Shown in pieces: positions 1 to 6,424 of a stretch of DNA of 64,000 nt (position 1 is the stretch's first letter; each line of letters starts with the position of its first letter). Origin of the DNA: Candidatus Blautia intestinavium (lineage in GTDB: Bacteria > Bacillota > Clostridia > Lachnospirales > Lachnospiraceae). The notes under the pieces were generated by a model. That model was given only the letters and a program-made list of their open reading frames with translations, had not been told where the DNA came from and did no database searches. A program made the position numbers and the translations under genes. Location of the stretch: contig DXGV01000006.1 of NCBI GenBank assembly GCA_019113745.1, positions 1-64,000 on the forward strand, in the 5' to 3' direction.

Positions 1-64
1 CCCGCCTGCCGGCGCCGGGATGAAAGCCGCCGGTGGCGGTTTTCCCCCGGCGCTGGCAGGCGGG
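1..64 (-). terminator. Large nested GC-rich stem-loop, possible terminator
   Basis: Arms 1-19 and 46-64 are complementary at 18 of 19 positions, and the exception is a G-T wobble. The loop holds a second hairpin (23-31 with 35-43, nine pairs, one wobble), so nearly the whole segment folds. It lies just past the stop codon of the minus-strand acyltransferase gene, so it may end that transcript. A T-tract for minus-strand termination would fall outside the window and cannot be seen. Confidence 0.5.
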
Positions 65-85
65 AGGGTGCCCGGCTCGTAGCTT

Positions 86-1588
86 TTAAAAGTTAAAGTA
101 CAAAAAGCTGCTTACGCCGGAGAGGGAGAGGACGCACCAGAGGAAAAGGAAGGCGGTGAGGAGAGCGGTGCGGGGTCTGGGGCGGAAGCGTTCGGCACAC
201 TGGCCGGCGTTGGGAGCCAGAAAGAGGACGAGCAGGGTTCCCAGAGTGATGGCGGCGGGGAGGTAAAGGCTGCTGCCGGGAAGGCCGTCCAGGCGGAGGA
301 GCTTGAGGATATACCAGAGCTCGTCCAGATTAAAGCCTGCGGTAAAATCGGCCGAGGGCAGGGCCAGGCCGCCGGTAAAGAGTCTGCGGAATACGGCAAA
401 GGCCTGGGGCATGGTCTCGGAGCGGAAAAAAACGCAGGCAAAGCTGTAAAAGCAGAAGGTAAAGCCCGTTCCGGCCGCCCGCAGCATGGCGGTCAGAGCA
501 GCAGAGGGCTTCTGTCCGGGATGCTCCTTCCGGTACAGCTGCCAGGCGCGGGTGATGATATAAAGAACGCCCTGAGCCGCTCCCCATGTGACAAAGGTCC
601 AGCCCGCCCCGTGCCAGATACCGCTGAGAAGAAAGATCAGGATCAGGTTCCCATACATGCGCAGCCTTCCCTTCCGGTTTCCTCCCAGCGGAATATATAC
701 ATACTGCCGGAAAAAACGGCTGAGCGTGATATGCCACCGCCTCCAGAATTCGATGATATTCACCGCCTTATAAGGGGAATCGAAGTTCACCGGGATTTCC
801 ATTCCGAACATCCAGGCCAGCCCGCGGGCCATATCGCAGTAGCCGCTGAAGTCAAAATAGATCTGGATGGAATAAAAAAATATGAGCAGCAGACTGTCCA
901 CCGAAGACAGGGCAGGAATATTGGAATATCCCCAGTCCACCGCCAGGCCGAAGGTATCCGCCACCAGCACCTTTTTCACCATGCCGAGAGTGAACAGATA
1001 GATGCCTTCGGTAAATTTTTCCAGATCCAGACGCTTTCTCCCGATCTGCGCAAACTGGGGCAGCATCTCTTCCTGGCTCACGATGGGCCCTGCGATAAGC
1101 TGCGGGAAGAAAGAAACGAACAGGGCATAGTCCAGAAAGGAGCAGCGCTTTACCTCTCCCCGGAAGGCATCCACCACAAAGCCGATCTGCTGGAAGGTAA
1201 AAAAGCTGATCCCGAGCGGGAGCAGAATTCCCTTCAGCACGAAGGAGGTCCCGAAAACCGCATTCACATTTTCCACAAAAAAATCATAATATTTGAAATA
1301 AAACAGCACCGCCAGATTGGCCGCAACGCCGAAGGCCGCCACCGCCCGTCTCCGAGCTGGAGAGCCTTCTGCGATCAGGGACAGGCTCCGAAAGACCGCA
1401 TAGTTGAACAGGATGCTGCAGATCATGATCAGCAGATAGGAAGGATTGAAATATCCGTAAAACCACAAAGAAAAGCCCGTCAGCCACAGTCTGGCAGGCA
1501 CGCTTTTCCCCCAGTGCGAAAACAGGTAAAAACCGCCCAGGCAGAGGGGGAGGAACAGAAAAATGAAAATATAGGAATTAAACAGCAT
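86..1588 (-). CDS. MBOAT family membrane O-acyltransferase (AlgI/DltB-like)
   Basis: This 500-residue polytopic membrane protein has MBOAT hallmarks: a PLGISFFTFQQIGF segment, FDFSGYCDMARG, EFWRRWHITLSRFFRQYVYIPLGG, and the presumed catalytic histidine in GIWHGAGWTFVTWG. The family moves acyl groups onto extracytoplasmic sugars or polymers, as AlgI and DltB do. The length is normal and the ATG is preceded by GGAG seven bases away. No acyltransferase partner of the AlgJ/DltD type is visible on this side; it could lie beyond position 1. A promoter and a leader hairpin lie upstream, so it appears to be transcribed separately from the GH43 gene. The acyl donor and acceptor are unknown. Confidence 0.9.
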   Translation of the reverse strand: MLFNSYIFIFLFLPLCLGGFYLFSHWGKSVPARLWLTGFSLWFYGYFNPSYLLIMICSILFNYAVFRSLSLIAEGSPARRRAVAAFGVAANLAVLFYFKYYDFFVENVNAVFGTSFVLKGILLPLGISFFTFQQIGFVVDAFRGEVKRCSFLDYALFVSFFPQLIAGPIVSQEEMLPQFAQIGRKRLDLEKFTEGIYLFTLGMVKKVLVADTFGLAVDWGYSNIPALSSVDSLLLIFFYSIQIYFDFSGYCDMARGLAWMFGMEIPVNFDSPYKAVNIIEFWRRWHITLSRFFRQYVYIPLGGNRKGRLRMYGNLILIFLLSGIWHGAGWTFVTWGAAQGVLYIITRAWQLYRKEHPGQKPSAALTAMLRAAGTGFTFCFYSFACVFFRSETMPQAFAVFRRLFTGGLALPSADFTAGFNLDELWYILKLLRLDGLPGSSLYLPAAITLGTLLVLFLAPNAGQCAERFRPRPRTALLTAFLFLWCVLSLSGVSSFLYFNF

Positions 1589-1642
1589 AGGTCCGCTCCA
1601 AATCAGATTTTCCGAAAAGCTCCGGCGCCTTTCTCACCGGCA

Positions 1643-1664
1643 GCGGCCCGCTTTTCCGGGCCGC
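1643..1664 (-). promoter_or_regulatory. Perfect 8-bp stem-loop in acyltransferase leader
   Basis: GCGGCCCG and CGGGCCGC flank a six-base loop. It falls between the predicted promoter at 1684-1712 and the acyltransferase start at 1588, so it should be in the 5' leader. No T-tract follows on the minus strand, so it may be a stability or attenuation element rather than the terminator of the upstream GH43 gene. Confidence 0.35.
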
Positions 1665-1683
1665 CGCGGGATAGGACCTTTCC

Positions 1684-1712
1684 AGTTTAGACCATCCGCA
1701 TTCTTTTGACAA
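1684..1712 (-). promoter_or_regulatory. Sigma-A type promoter for the MBOAT gene
   Basis: On the minus strand, TTGTCA (1707-1712) is followed after exactly 17 bases by TAAACT (1684-1689). It points toward the acyltransferase start, about 90 bases downstream of the expected transcription start. Confidence 0.5.
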
Positions 1713-1767
1713 GCGAAATTTTCCGCCGTTTTCCGGGAAAGCCTCCGCTGCTTGCCTGCGTCCGTCC

Positions 1768-3147
1768 TTACCGCTTTACCGGCTGCTGATGGATCCGGTA
1801 AAGCTCCGCCAGCTTGCCTTCCTGTTCCGACTCAAATTTCAGGACGAGCTCCTTTTTCCCGGAAAGGCCGCACAGGAGCCCTTCTGTCTGCAAAAATCCG
1901 TCCTGCGCGCCGTTTTCTCCGCCGTCTGCAGCGGCTGCGGCTTCCGTCTGCCCCGGTGCAAAGAAGATTTCCCCTTTCTTTTCCCCGTCCGCCAGCACTA
2001 CGACTTTTCCCTTCTGAAACGGAAGCATGGAAAGCGTGATCTTCCAGTCCCCCGCTTCCTTTCCATATGCGAAGTGCCGGAAAGCGACGCTGCAGCCGGA
2101 GACGATGTCCACCATGGGGTATCCTCCGTTTTTTTCCGTAAAACAGGCTCCGCCCAGCACCTGACAGCCATAAGCCGCATCCAGAGTCTCCTCCGGGTCC
2201 AGCGCCTCGCCGAAGCCGGTGGAGGTCATCTGTGCCTGGCGGATCACGGCGTTCTTTTCATCCACCTCGATCCGCTCCACTCTGGCCCTTCTGTTGTATT
2301 TGCGGTTTCCGGAAGAACCGTGGTAGAAAACATACCACTGGTCTTTGATCTTTATAACGGAGCCATGGTTATTCCAGGTACTGGGATCCACTCCCGTGTT
2401 GTCGATGATGGTCCCCCGGTATTCATAGGGACCGTAAATCTCTCTGCTGACCGCATAATCCAGCTTCGTGGGCGCGCCTCCGCGTTTGGGATATGCCTCC
2501 GTGTATTCACTGGCATAGATCAGACAGTAATGATCTCCGATCTTTCTCAGAGATGAGCCTTCATGAAAGCCCTGCATACCGTCTTCATGGGAGATGAGCG
2601 CCTCCGCATACGTAGCTTCGTCCAGCGTATACATATCGTCTTTCAGCTTCGCCATATGGCAGCTTCCCTGTCCCCAGGTATAGTAGTAATCCCCGCCGTC
2701 CTGCAGAACGGAAGGATCGATCCCGGAAATGGGCTCTCCGTTCATCATGATCTGCCTGGCATCCGTGAAGGGGCCGTAAGGCCTTCTGCTTTTCGCCACG
2801 CCTTCCGTGCCGTCGGAAAGGCAGAAATACAGATAATACCAGCCGTCCCGCTCCACCACGTCCGGCGCCCACAGCAGGCCGTCCGACCAGGGAACCCCGT
2901 CCCCGATCCCCTCCTGTACATATTCGTCCGTGGAAGCGAGCGCCGGTCCGTGGTCCGTCCAGTGCTGCAGATCGTTCACATCCGCCGAATACACATGATA
3001 TTTGTGGCAGCAGTACTCTCCTCCGAATACGTCTTTGGATCCGTACAGATATACCCTTTCTCCGAACACCTTCGGTTCTCCGTCCGGAATATAAATGTTC
3101 AGCGGCAAAAAGGGATTGTGCAGTCCGGTCGCATATACCTTTTCCAT
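1768..3147 (-). CDS. Glycoside hydrolase family 43 protein (beta-xylosidase / arabinofuranosidase type)
   Basis: The 459-residue protein is an intracellular-type GH43 glycosidase without a signal peptide. The five-bladed propeller motifs are present: Asp22 in YIPDGEP (general base), Asp144 in GIDPSVLQD (pKa modulator) and Glu196 in GFHEGSSL (general acid). The last ~130 residues form a beta-rich appendage that could be a carbohydrate-binding domain. The frame is open further upstream, but the ATG at 3147 has a GGAGG five bases away and upstream residues look non-coding, so this start was chosen. The family cleaves arabinosyl or xylosyl side chains from oligosaccharides taken up by the cell. 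The exact substrate cannot be told from sequence. It has its own promoter with a palindromic operator-like site. Confidence 0.88.
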   Translation of the reverse strand: MEKVYATGLHNPFLPLNIYIPDGEPKVFGERVYLYGSKDVFGGEYCCHKYHVYSADVNDLQHWTDHGPALASTDEYVQEGIGDGVPWSDGLLWAPDVVERDGWYYLYFCLSDGTEGVAKSRRPYGPFTDARQIMMNGEPISGIDPSVLQDGGDYYYTWGQGSCHMAKLKDDMYTLDEATYAEALISHEDGMQGFHEGSSLRKIGDHYCLIYASEYTEAYPKRGGAPTKLDYAVSREIYGPYEYRGTIIDNTGVDPSTWNNHGSVIKIKDQWYVFYHGSSGNRKYNRRARVERIEVDEKNAVIRQAQMTSTGFGEALDPEETLDAAYGCQVLGGACFTEKNGGYPMVDIVSGCSVAFRHFAYGKEAGDWKITLSMLPFQKGKVVVLADGEKKGEIFFAPGQTEAAAAADGGENGAQDGFLQTEGLLCGLSGKKELVLKFESEQEGKLAELYRIHQQPVKR

Positions 3148-3247
3148 AAAGTCCTCCATTCCTCCAAAACAGCGGCGAGTATCAGCGGCAGCGCTCACTC
3201 CCCCTGTCTCTTCTGCCGTCCCGTCTGCCGGGCCCGGCTTTTTTTCT

Positions 3248-3284
3248 GCAATAACATTATTGCCGGATAACGGTAAAGTGTCAA
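3248..3284 (-). promoter_or_regulatory. GH43 promoter overlapped by a palindrome
   Basis: TTGACA (3279-3284) and AATAAT (3256-3261) are separated by 17 bases on the minus strand, close to consensus. A palindrome with perfect 7-base arms, GCAATAA-CA-TTATTGC (3248-3263), covers the -10 box and start site. That is a typical place for repressor binding, so sugar-responsive repression is a reasonable inference. Confidence 0.65.
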
Positions 3285-3359
3285 TTTCTTTTTTCCCTTC
3301 CGGCATTCGCCGGCCTGTTCCTGCTTTCTGACAAGCCGTCGGTCTTTCTGTCCTCCGGC

Positions 3360-3389
3360 TTGCCAGCGAAGAAGAACCGATGCTATAAT
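3360..3389 (+). promoter_or_regulatory. Extended -10 promoter for the aminotransferase gene
   Basis: TTGCCA (3360-3365), an 18-base spacer, then TATAAT (3384-3389) preceded by TG one base away. It is divergent from the GH43 promoter in the same 302-base gap and sits about 60 bases before the aminotransferase start. Confidence 0.65.
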
Positions 3390-3449
3390 GAAATGCGGAA
3401 TATTTACAACAGCTGCCGCGTGTTTCTGACGGCGCAAAGGAGAAAGACA

Positions 3450-4652
3450 ATGAAATACGATTTTACTTCCATCATCGACAGGAAAGGAAAGGATTCCATT
3501 GCGGTGGATCTCATCCCCTTTCCCGACGCCTCCGTTCAGGAGGGCTTTTCCAGGATCCCCATGTGGGTGGCAGACATGAATTTTGCCACCGCTCCCACCA
3601 TCCAGGAAGCTGTCATCGAACGGACGAAGCATCCTGCCTTCGGCTACTTCGATCCCACGCAGGAATACTATGACAGCATCATTTCCTGGCAGAAAATAAG
3701 AAACGGCGTGGAAGGACTTACCAAAACGGACATCGGTTATGAAAACGGCGTGCTCGGCTGCGTGGCCTCTGCCCTGCAGGCCTTTACCGCTCCCGGCGAG
3801 GCCGTTCTGCTGCATGCTCCCACCTATGTGGGCTTCACCGGAACGTTGGAAAACAACGGGCGCAGGATCGTCTTGAGCGACCTGAAGCAGGATGAAGCCG
3901 GCGTATGGCGGATGGATTATGAGGATATGGACCGGAAGATCCGGGAAAACCATATCCATTTCGCCATCTTCTGTTCTCCTCACAATCCCTGCGGACGGGT
4001 ATGGGAGCGGGAAGAGATCGAGGCGGCCATGGAGGTCTACCGGAAGAATGACTGCGTGGTCGTCTCTGATGAGATCTGGTCCGATCTGACCCTGTCCGGC
4101 CACAGACACATTCCCACCCAGTCCGTCAGTGAGGATGCGAAAATGCGCACCATCGCCATCTATGCGCCCTCCAAGACCTTCAATCTGGCCGGACTGATCG
4201 GCTCCTATCACATCATTTACAACCCGTATCTGAGGGACCGGGTCGTAAAGCAGTCCGGCCTCTGCCACTACAACAGCATGAACGTACTTTCCATGCACGC
4301 GCTCATCGGCGCCTACCGTCCCGAGGGGCAGGAATGGCTGGATGAGCTGAAGCAGGTGCTGACGGAAAACGTAGACTATGCCTATGCTTATATCTGTGAA
4401 AACTTCAAAGGAGTCAGGCTGGCAAAGCCGGAAGGCACCTACATGCTTTATCTGGACTGTGAGGAATGGTGCGAACGCCATGACGTGAGCATGGACGAGC
4501 TGATCCGTGCCGGCATCTCAGTGGGCGTGATCTGGCAGGACGGCCGTCCGTTCAACCGCCCGTGGGCCATCCGCATGAATCTGGCGGTTCCTCTCTCCCT
4601 GGTAAAGGAAGCCATGAGAAGGCTGGATGAATACGTGTTCAACAAGCACTGA
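3450..4652 (+). CDS. patB: MalY/PatB-type PLP aminotransferase / C-S lyase
   Basis: A 400-residue fold-type I PLP enzyme of the MalY/PatB group, which mostly act as cystathionine beta-lyases or general C-S lyases. Visible features are the N-terminal RIPMWVADMNF, GYFDPTQEYYDSIISW, the HNPCGRVW loop, SDEIWSDL (Asp207, contacts the pyridine nitrogen) and YAPSKTFNLAGL with Lys242 as the Schiff-base lysine. The ATG was chosen because AAAGGAGA lies just upstream; a longer open frame upstream lacks a ribosome site. Length matches the family. It is divergent from the GH43 gene and is probably monocistronic. Its role is likely cytosolic sulfur amino acid metabolism; the substrate is not determined. 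Confidence 0.9.
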   Translation: MKYDFTSIIDRKGKDSIAVDLIPFPDASVQEGFSRIPMWVADMNFATAPTIQEAVIERTKHPAFGYFDPTQEYYDSIISWQKIRNGVEGLTKTDIGYENGVLGCVASALQAFTAPGEAVLLHAPTYVGFTGTLENNGRRIVLSDLKQDEAGVWRMDYEDMDRKIRENHIHFAIFCSPHNPCGRVWEREEIEAAMEVYRKNDCVVVSDEIWSDLTLSGHRHIPTQSVSEDAKMRTIAIYAPSKTFNLAGLIGSYHIIYNPYLRDRVVKQSGLCHYNSMNVLSMHALIGAYRPEGQEWLDELKQVLTENVDYAYAYICENFKGVRLAKPEGTYMLYLDCEEWCERHDVSMDELIRAGISVGVIWQDGRPFNRPWAIRMNLAVPLSLVKEAMRRLDEYVFNKH

Positions 4653-4662
4653 GACCGGGCAG

Positions 4663-4704
4663 AAAAAAAAGAGCGGCGGATCTGTTTCCTTTATCCGCCG
4701 CTCT
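4663..4704 (-). terminator. Rho-independent terminator, minus orientation
   Basis: A perfect 12-bp stem (4670-4681 with 4693-4704) is followed on the minus strand by eight T residues (4663-4670). On the plus strand there is no T-run after the stem, so it is best read as the terminator of a leftward transcript, presumably the small gene at 4818-5006. It could still partly stop the aminotransferase transcript. Confidence 0.75.
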
Positions 4705-4817
4705 CTGCCGGCCGGGCCGCCGAATGGCGCCCCTCTTTCCTTTTTCTTACCGGCCTTCTCCTTTATGCTCCGGTCCCCCTTTCGGTGTCCCTTCTTTTCT
4801 CCCTTTTTTTCTGTGTG

Positions 4818-5006
4818 CTACGCACAGGTTCCTCTTCTTTTCATCCCAAAGCTCAGAAGCCTTTCCAGAAGCTGTCTCCTTCCGGAGAAGATACGGCTGA
4901 AATTCTCGCAGTTATACAGCTTCTCCGTCTTCACCCATTCCGGATAGAGCGTCTCCTCTCTTTCGTTTTCCAGATTTTCCGAAATATTCAGACCAAATGC
5001 GATCAT
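4818..5006 (-). CDS. Possible small protein, 62 residues, unrecognised
   Basis: The frame begins MIAFGLNISENLENERE and is charged with no membrane segment. It has an excellent ribosome site (GGGAGGG six bases before the ATG), a TATAAT promoter upstream at 5085-5113 and a strong leftward terminator downstream. These signals make it more credible than its size alone would. I recognise no family. It is divergent from the PucR gene. A larger in-frame extension exists upstream, but it is low complexity and lies across the promoter. Confidence 0.4.
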   Translation of the reverse strand: MIAFGLNISENLENEREETLYPEWVKTEKLYNCENFSRIFSGRRQLLERLLSFGMKRRGTCA

Positions 5007-5084
5007 ATACAACCCTCCCTGCTCTGATCTGCGGCCGCCTTTATCCTTCCGGCTGCCGTCCTTCCTTTCCTTTTTTCTGATTTT

Positions 5085-5113
5085 ATTATAAGCCTTTCTG
5101 GACTTTCTGCCTA
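5085..5113 (-). promoter_or_regulatory. Candidate promoter for the small leftward gene
   Basis: TAGGCA (5108-5113), 17 bases, TATAAT (5085-5090) on the minus strand. The -10 is perfect and the -35 matches at four of six positions. The start site would lie about 70 bases before the ATG at 5006. Confidence 0.45.
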
Positions 5114-5124
5114 TCATCTGATAA

Positions 5125-5170
5125 TCTGAAAATAGAAAGTTTTTTTGTGCTGATGGCACAAATTTTCAGA
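5125..5170 (+). promoter_or_regulatory. Nested inverted repeat upstream of the PucR gene
   Basis: Outer arms TCTGAAAAT (5125-5133) and ATTTTCAGA (5162-5170) are perfect. Inside them TTTGTGC (5144-5150) and GCACAAA (5156-5162) form a second perfect dyad. The element ends about 10 bases before the ribosome site of the regulator gene and lies in the divergent gap, so it is a good candidate for an autoregulatory operator or a leader structure. The only -10-like sequence nearby on the plus strand is GATAAT (5120-5125), without a good -35. Confidence 0.5.
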
Positions 5171-5196
5171 CTTTTTAAAAGGAGGGAAAAACAGCT

Positions 5197-6387
5197 ATGG
5201 CGATCCGTTTCTGGGAGCTGTTTGAAGAGACCAGAGGCCGCTATCAGCTCCGTCTTCTGGCCGGGAAACAGGGGATGGACAGCGTGGTGAGCTGGGTGCA
5301 CATGGTGGAGGACGAGACCATCATCAGCCGTTTCGGCGGAACGGAGCTGGCCGTCACCACCGGCATGAAGGCGGGCGTTCCGGGCTGGCTTCTGCGGCTG
5401 GTCTCCTCCATGAAAAAGGCCGGCTGCGCCGGGATCATCGTGAATACCGGCCGCTACCTTGCCGCCGTGCCGCAGGAGGTCGTCGTCTGGTGCGGCCAGC
5501 ACGATTTTCCTCTCCTGGAAATGCCCTGGGAGATCTCCGTCACCCAGCTCATTCAGGACTACTGCATGCGTATCATGCAGCAGTCCCACCGGGAAGCGGA
5601 AAACAACGCTCTGTTCATCCGCCTTCTCCTGGGAAAGGAGGTGTCCGAAGACTTTTTCGAGGAAATGGGAAGCCGCTTCCATCTGGACGGGACCTTCCGC
5701 ATCTTCTGCATGAAGCCGGTCCTTACGGCAGAGGAAAAGGTTCTGTTCCGTCAGGCCGCCCTGCGGCTGGAAAACGTGTTCGGCCTCTGGAAGAGCGGCT
5801 CAAAGATCCGTTTCCCCTATTTTCTTCTGGAACTGAATGAGACGTGGATCCTGTCCGTCAACGATCTGCCGGAATCGGATGTCTGTGAGCTGACTTCCCA
5901 GATCGGTCAGCTGTTTGCGGACTTCTTTGCCGACGGCCGCCTCCATCTGGGCGTGGGCCCCGCCTGTCAGGGCGTCCGCAGCCTGAAGCTGGCTCTGAGC
6001 CGTGCCCGCACCGCGCTGAAAATGGCCTGCCACATGGAGCAGAAGATCGTATATTTCGATCAGATGGGGTTCTTCGGCATCCTCTTTTCCACCTCGGATC
6101 CGGAGCTTCTCAAGAATTATGCCGACCGGCTGCTGGCTCCGTTAGATGCCTATGACAGCCGCCATGCGGCTCCTTCCAAACGGGGCACAGGCTATGCGGA
6201 TACGCTTCGCGCCTATATCGAAAACGACCGCAGCCTGGCCCGGACCGCTGCGGCCACCTTCACCCACCGCAACACCGTCAGCTACCGCATCCAGAATATG
6301 AAGCAGCTTCTTGGCAGCGGGCTTTCCACCCCGGCGGAGCTGTTTCCCTACCAGATCGCCTTCTGGATACGGGATATGAAGCTGTAG
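5197..6387 (+). CDS. PucR-family transcriptional regulator
   Basis: This 396-residue protein has the PucR layout. The N-terminal ~125 residues match the purine catabolism sensor domain (SWVHMVEDETIISRFGGTEL). A GGDEF-like middle region follows (LGVGPACQGVRSLKLALSRA). A C-terminal helix-turn-helix lies near residues 345-375 (LARTAAATFTHRNTVSYRIQ). Members are usually activators sensing small metabolites and act on adjacent catabolic genes. AAAGGAGG precedes the ATG. It converges on the GH3 gene, ending 37 bases from it, so it could control GH3 or other unlinked genes; the ligand is unknown. The inverted repeat upstream suggests autoregulation. Confidence 0.88.
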   Translation: MAIRFWELFEETRGRYQLRLLAGKQGMDSVVSWVHMVEDETIISRFGGTELAVTTGMKAGVPGWLLRLVSSMKKAGCAGIIVNTGRYLAAVPQEVVVWCGQHDFPLLEMPWEISVTQLIQDYCMRIMQQSHREAENNALFIRLLLGKEVSEDFFEEMGSRFHLDGTFRIFCMKPVLTAEEKVLFRQAALRLENVFGLWKSGSKIRFPYFLLELNETWILSVNDLPESDVCELTSQIGQLFADFFADGRLHLGVGPACQGVRSLKLALSRARTALKMACHMEQKIVYFDQMGFFGILFSTSDPELLKNYADRLLAPLDAYDSRHAAPSKRGTGYADTLRAYIENDRSLARTAAATFTHRNTVSYRIQNMKQLLGSGLSTPAELFPYQIAFWIRDMKL

Positions 6388-6415
6388 ACCGGACAGCGCC
6401 TGGCGCCATCCGGTC
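6387..6415. terminator. Possible bidirectional terminator between convergent genes
   Basis: GACCGGA (6387-6393) and TCCGGTC (6409-6415) form a perfect 7-bp stem, and the interior GCGCC/GGCGC can pair too. It begins at the last base of the PucR stop codon and ends 10 bases before the GH3 stop codon. Neither side has a strong T-run, which keeps confidence moderate. Confidence 0.45.
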
Positions 6416-6424
6416 CATCCGTTC

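Noticed and set aside
3195-4481. 428-codon minus-strand frame opposite the aminotransferase
   Set aside because: The MalY/PatB motifs are all on the plus strand; the antisense product has no ribosome site and crosses both promoters in the divergent gap.
4653-4704. Strong stem considered as the aminotransferase terminator
   Set aside because: On the plus strand it is preceded by an A-run and followed by mixed sequence; only the minus-strand reading has a proper T-tract.
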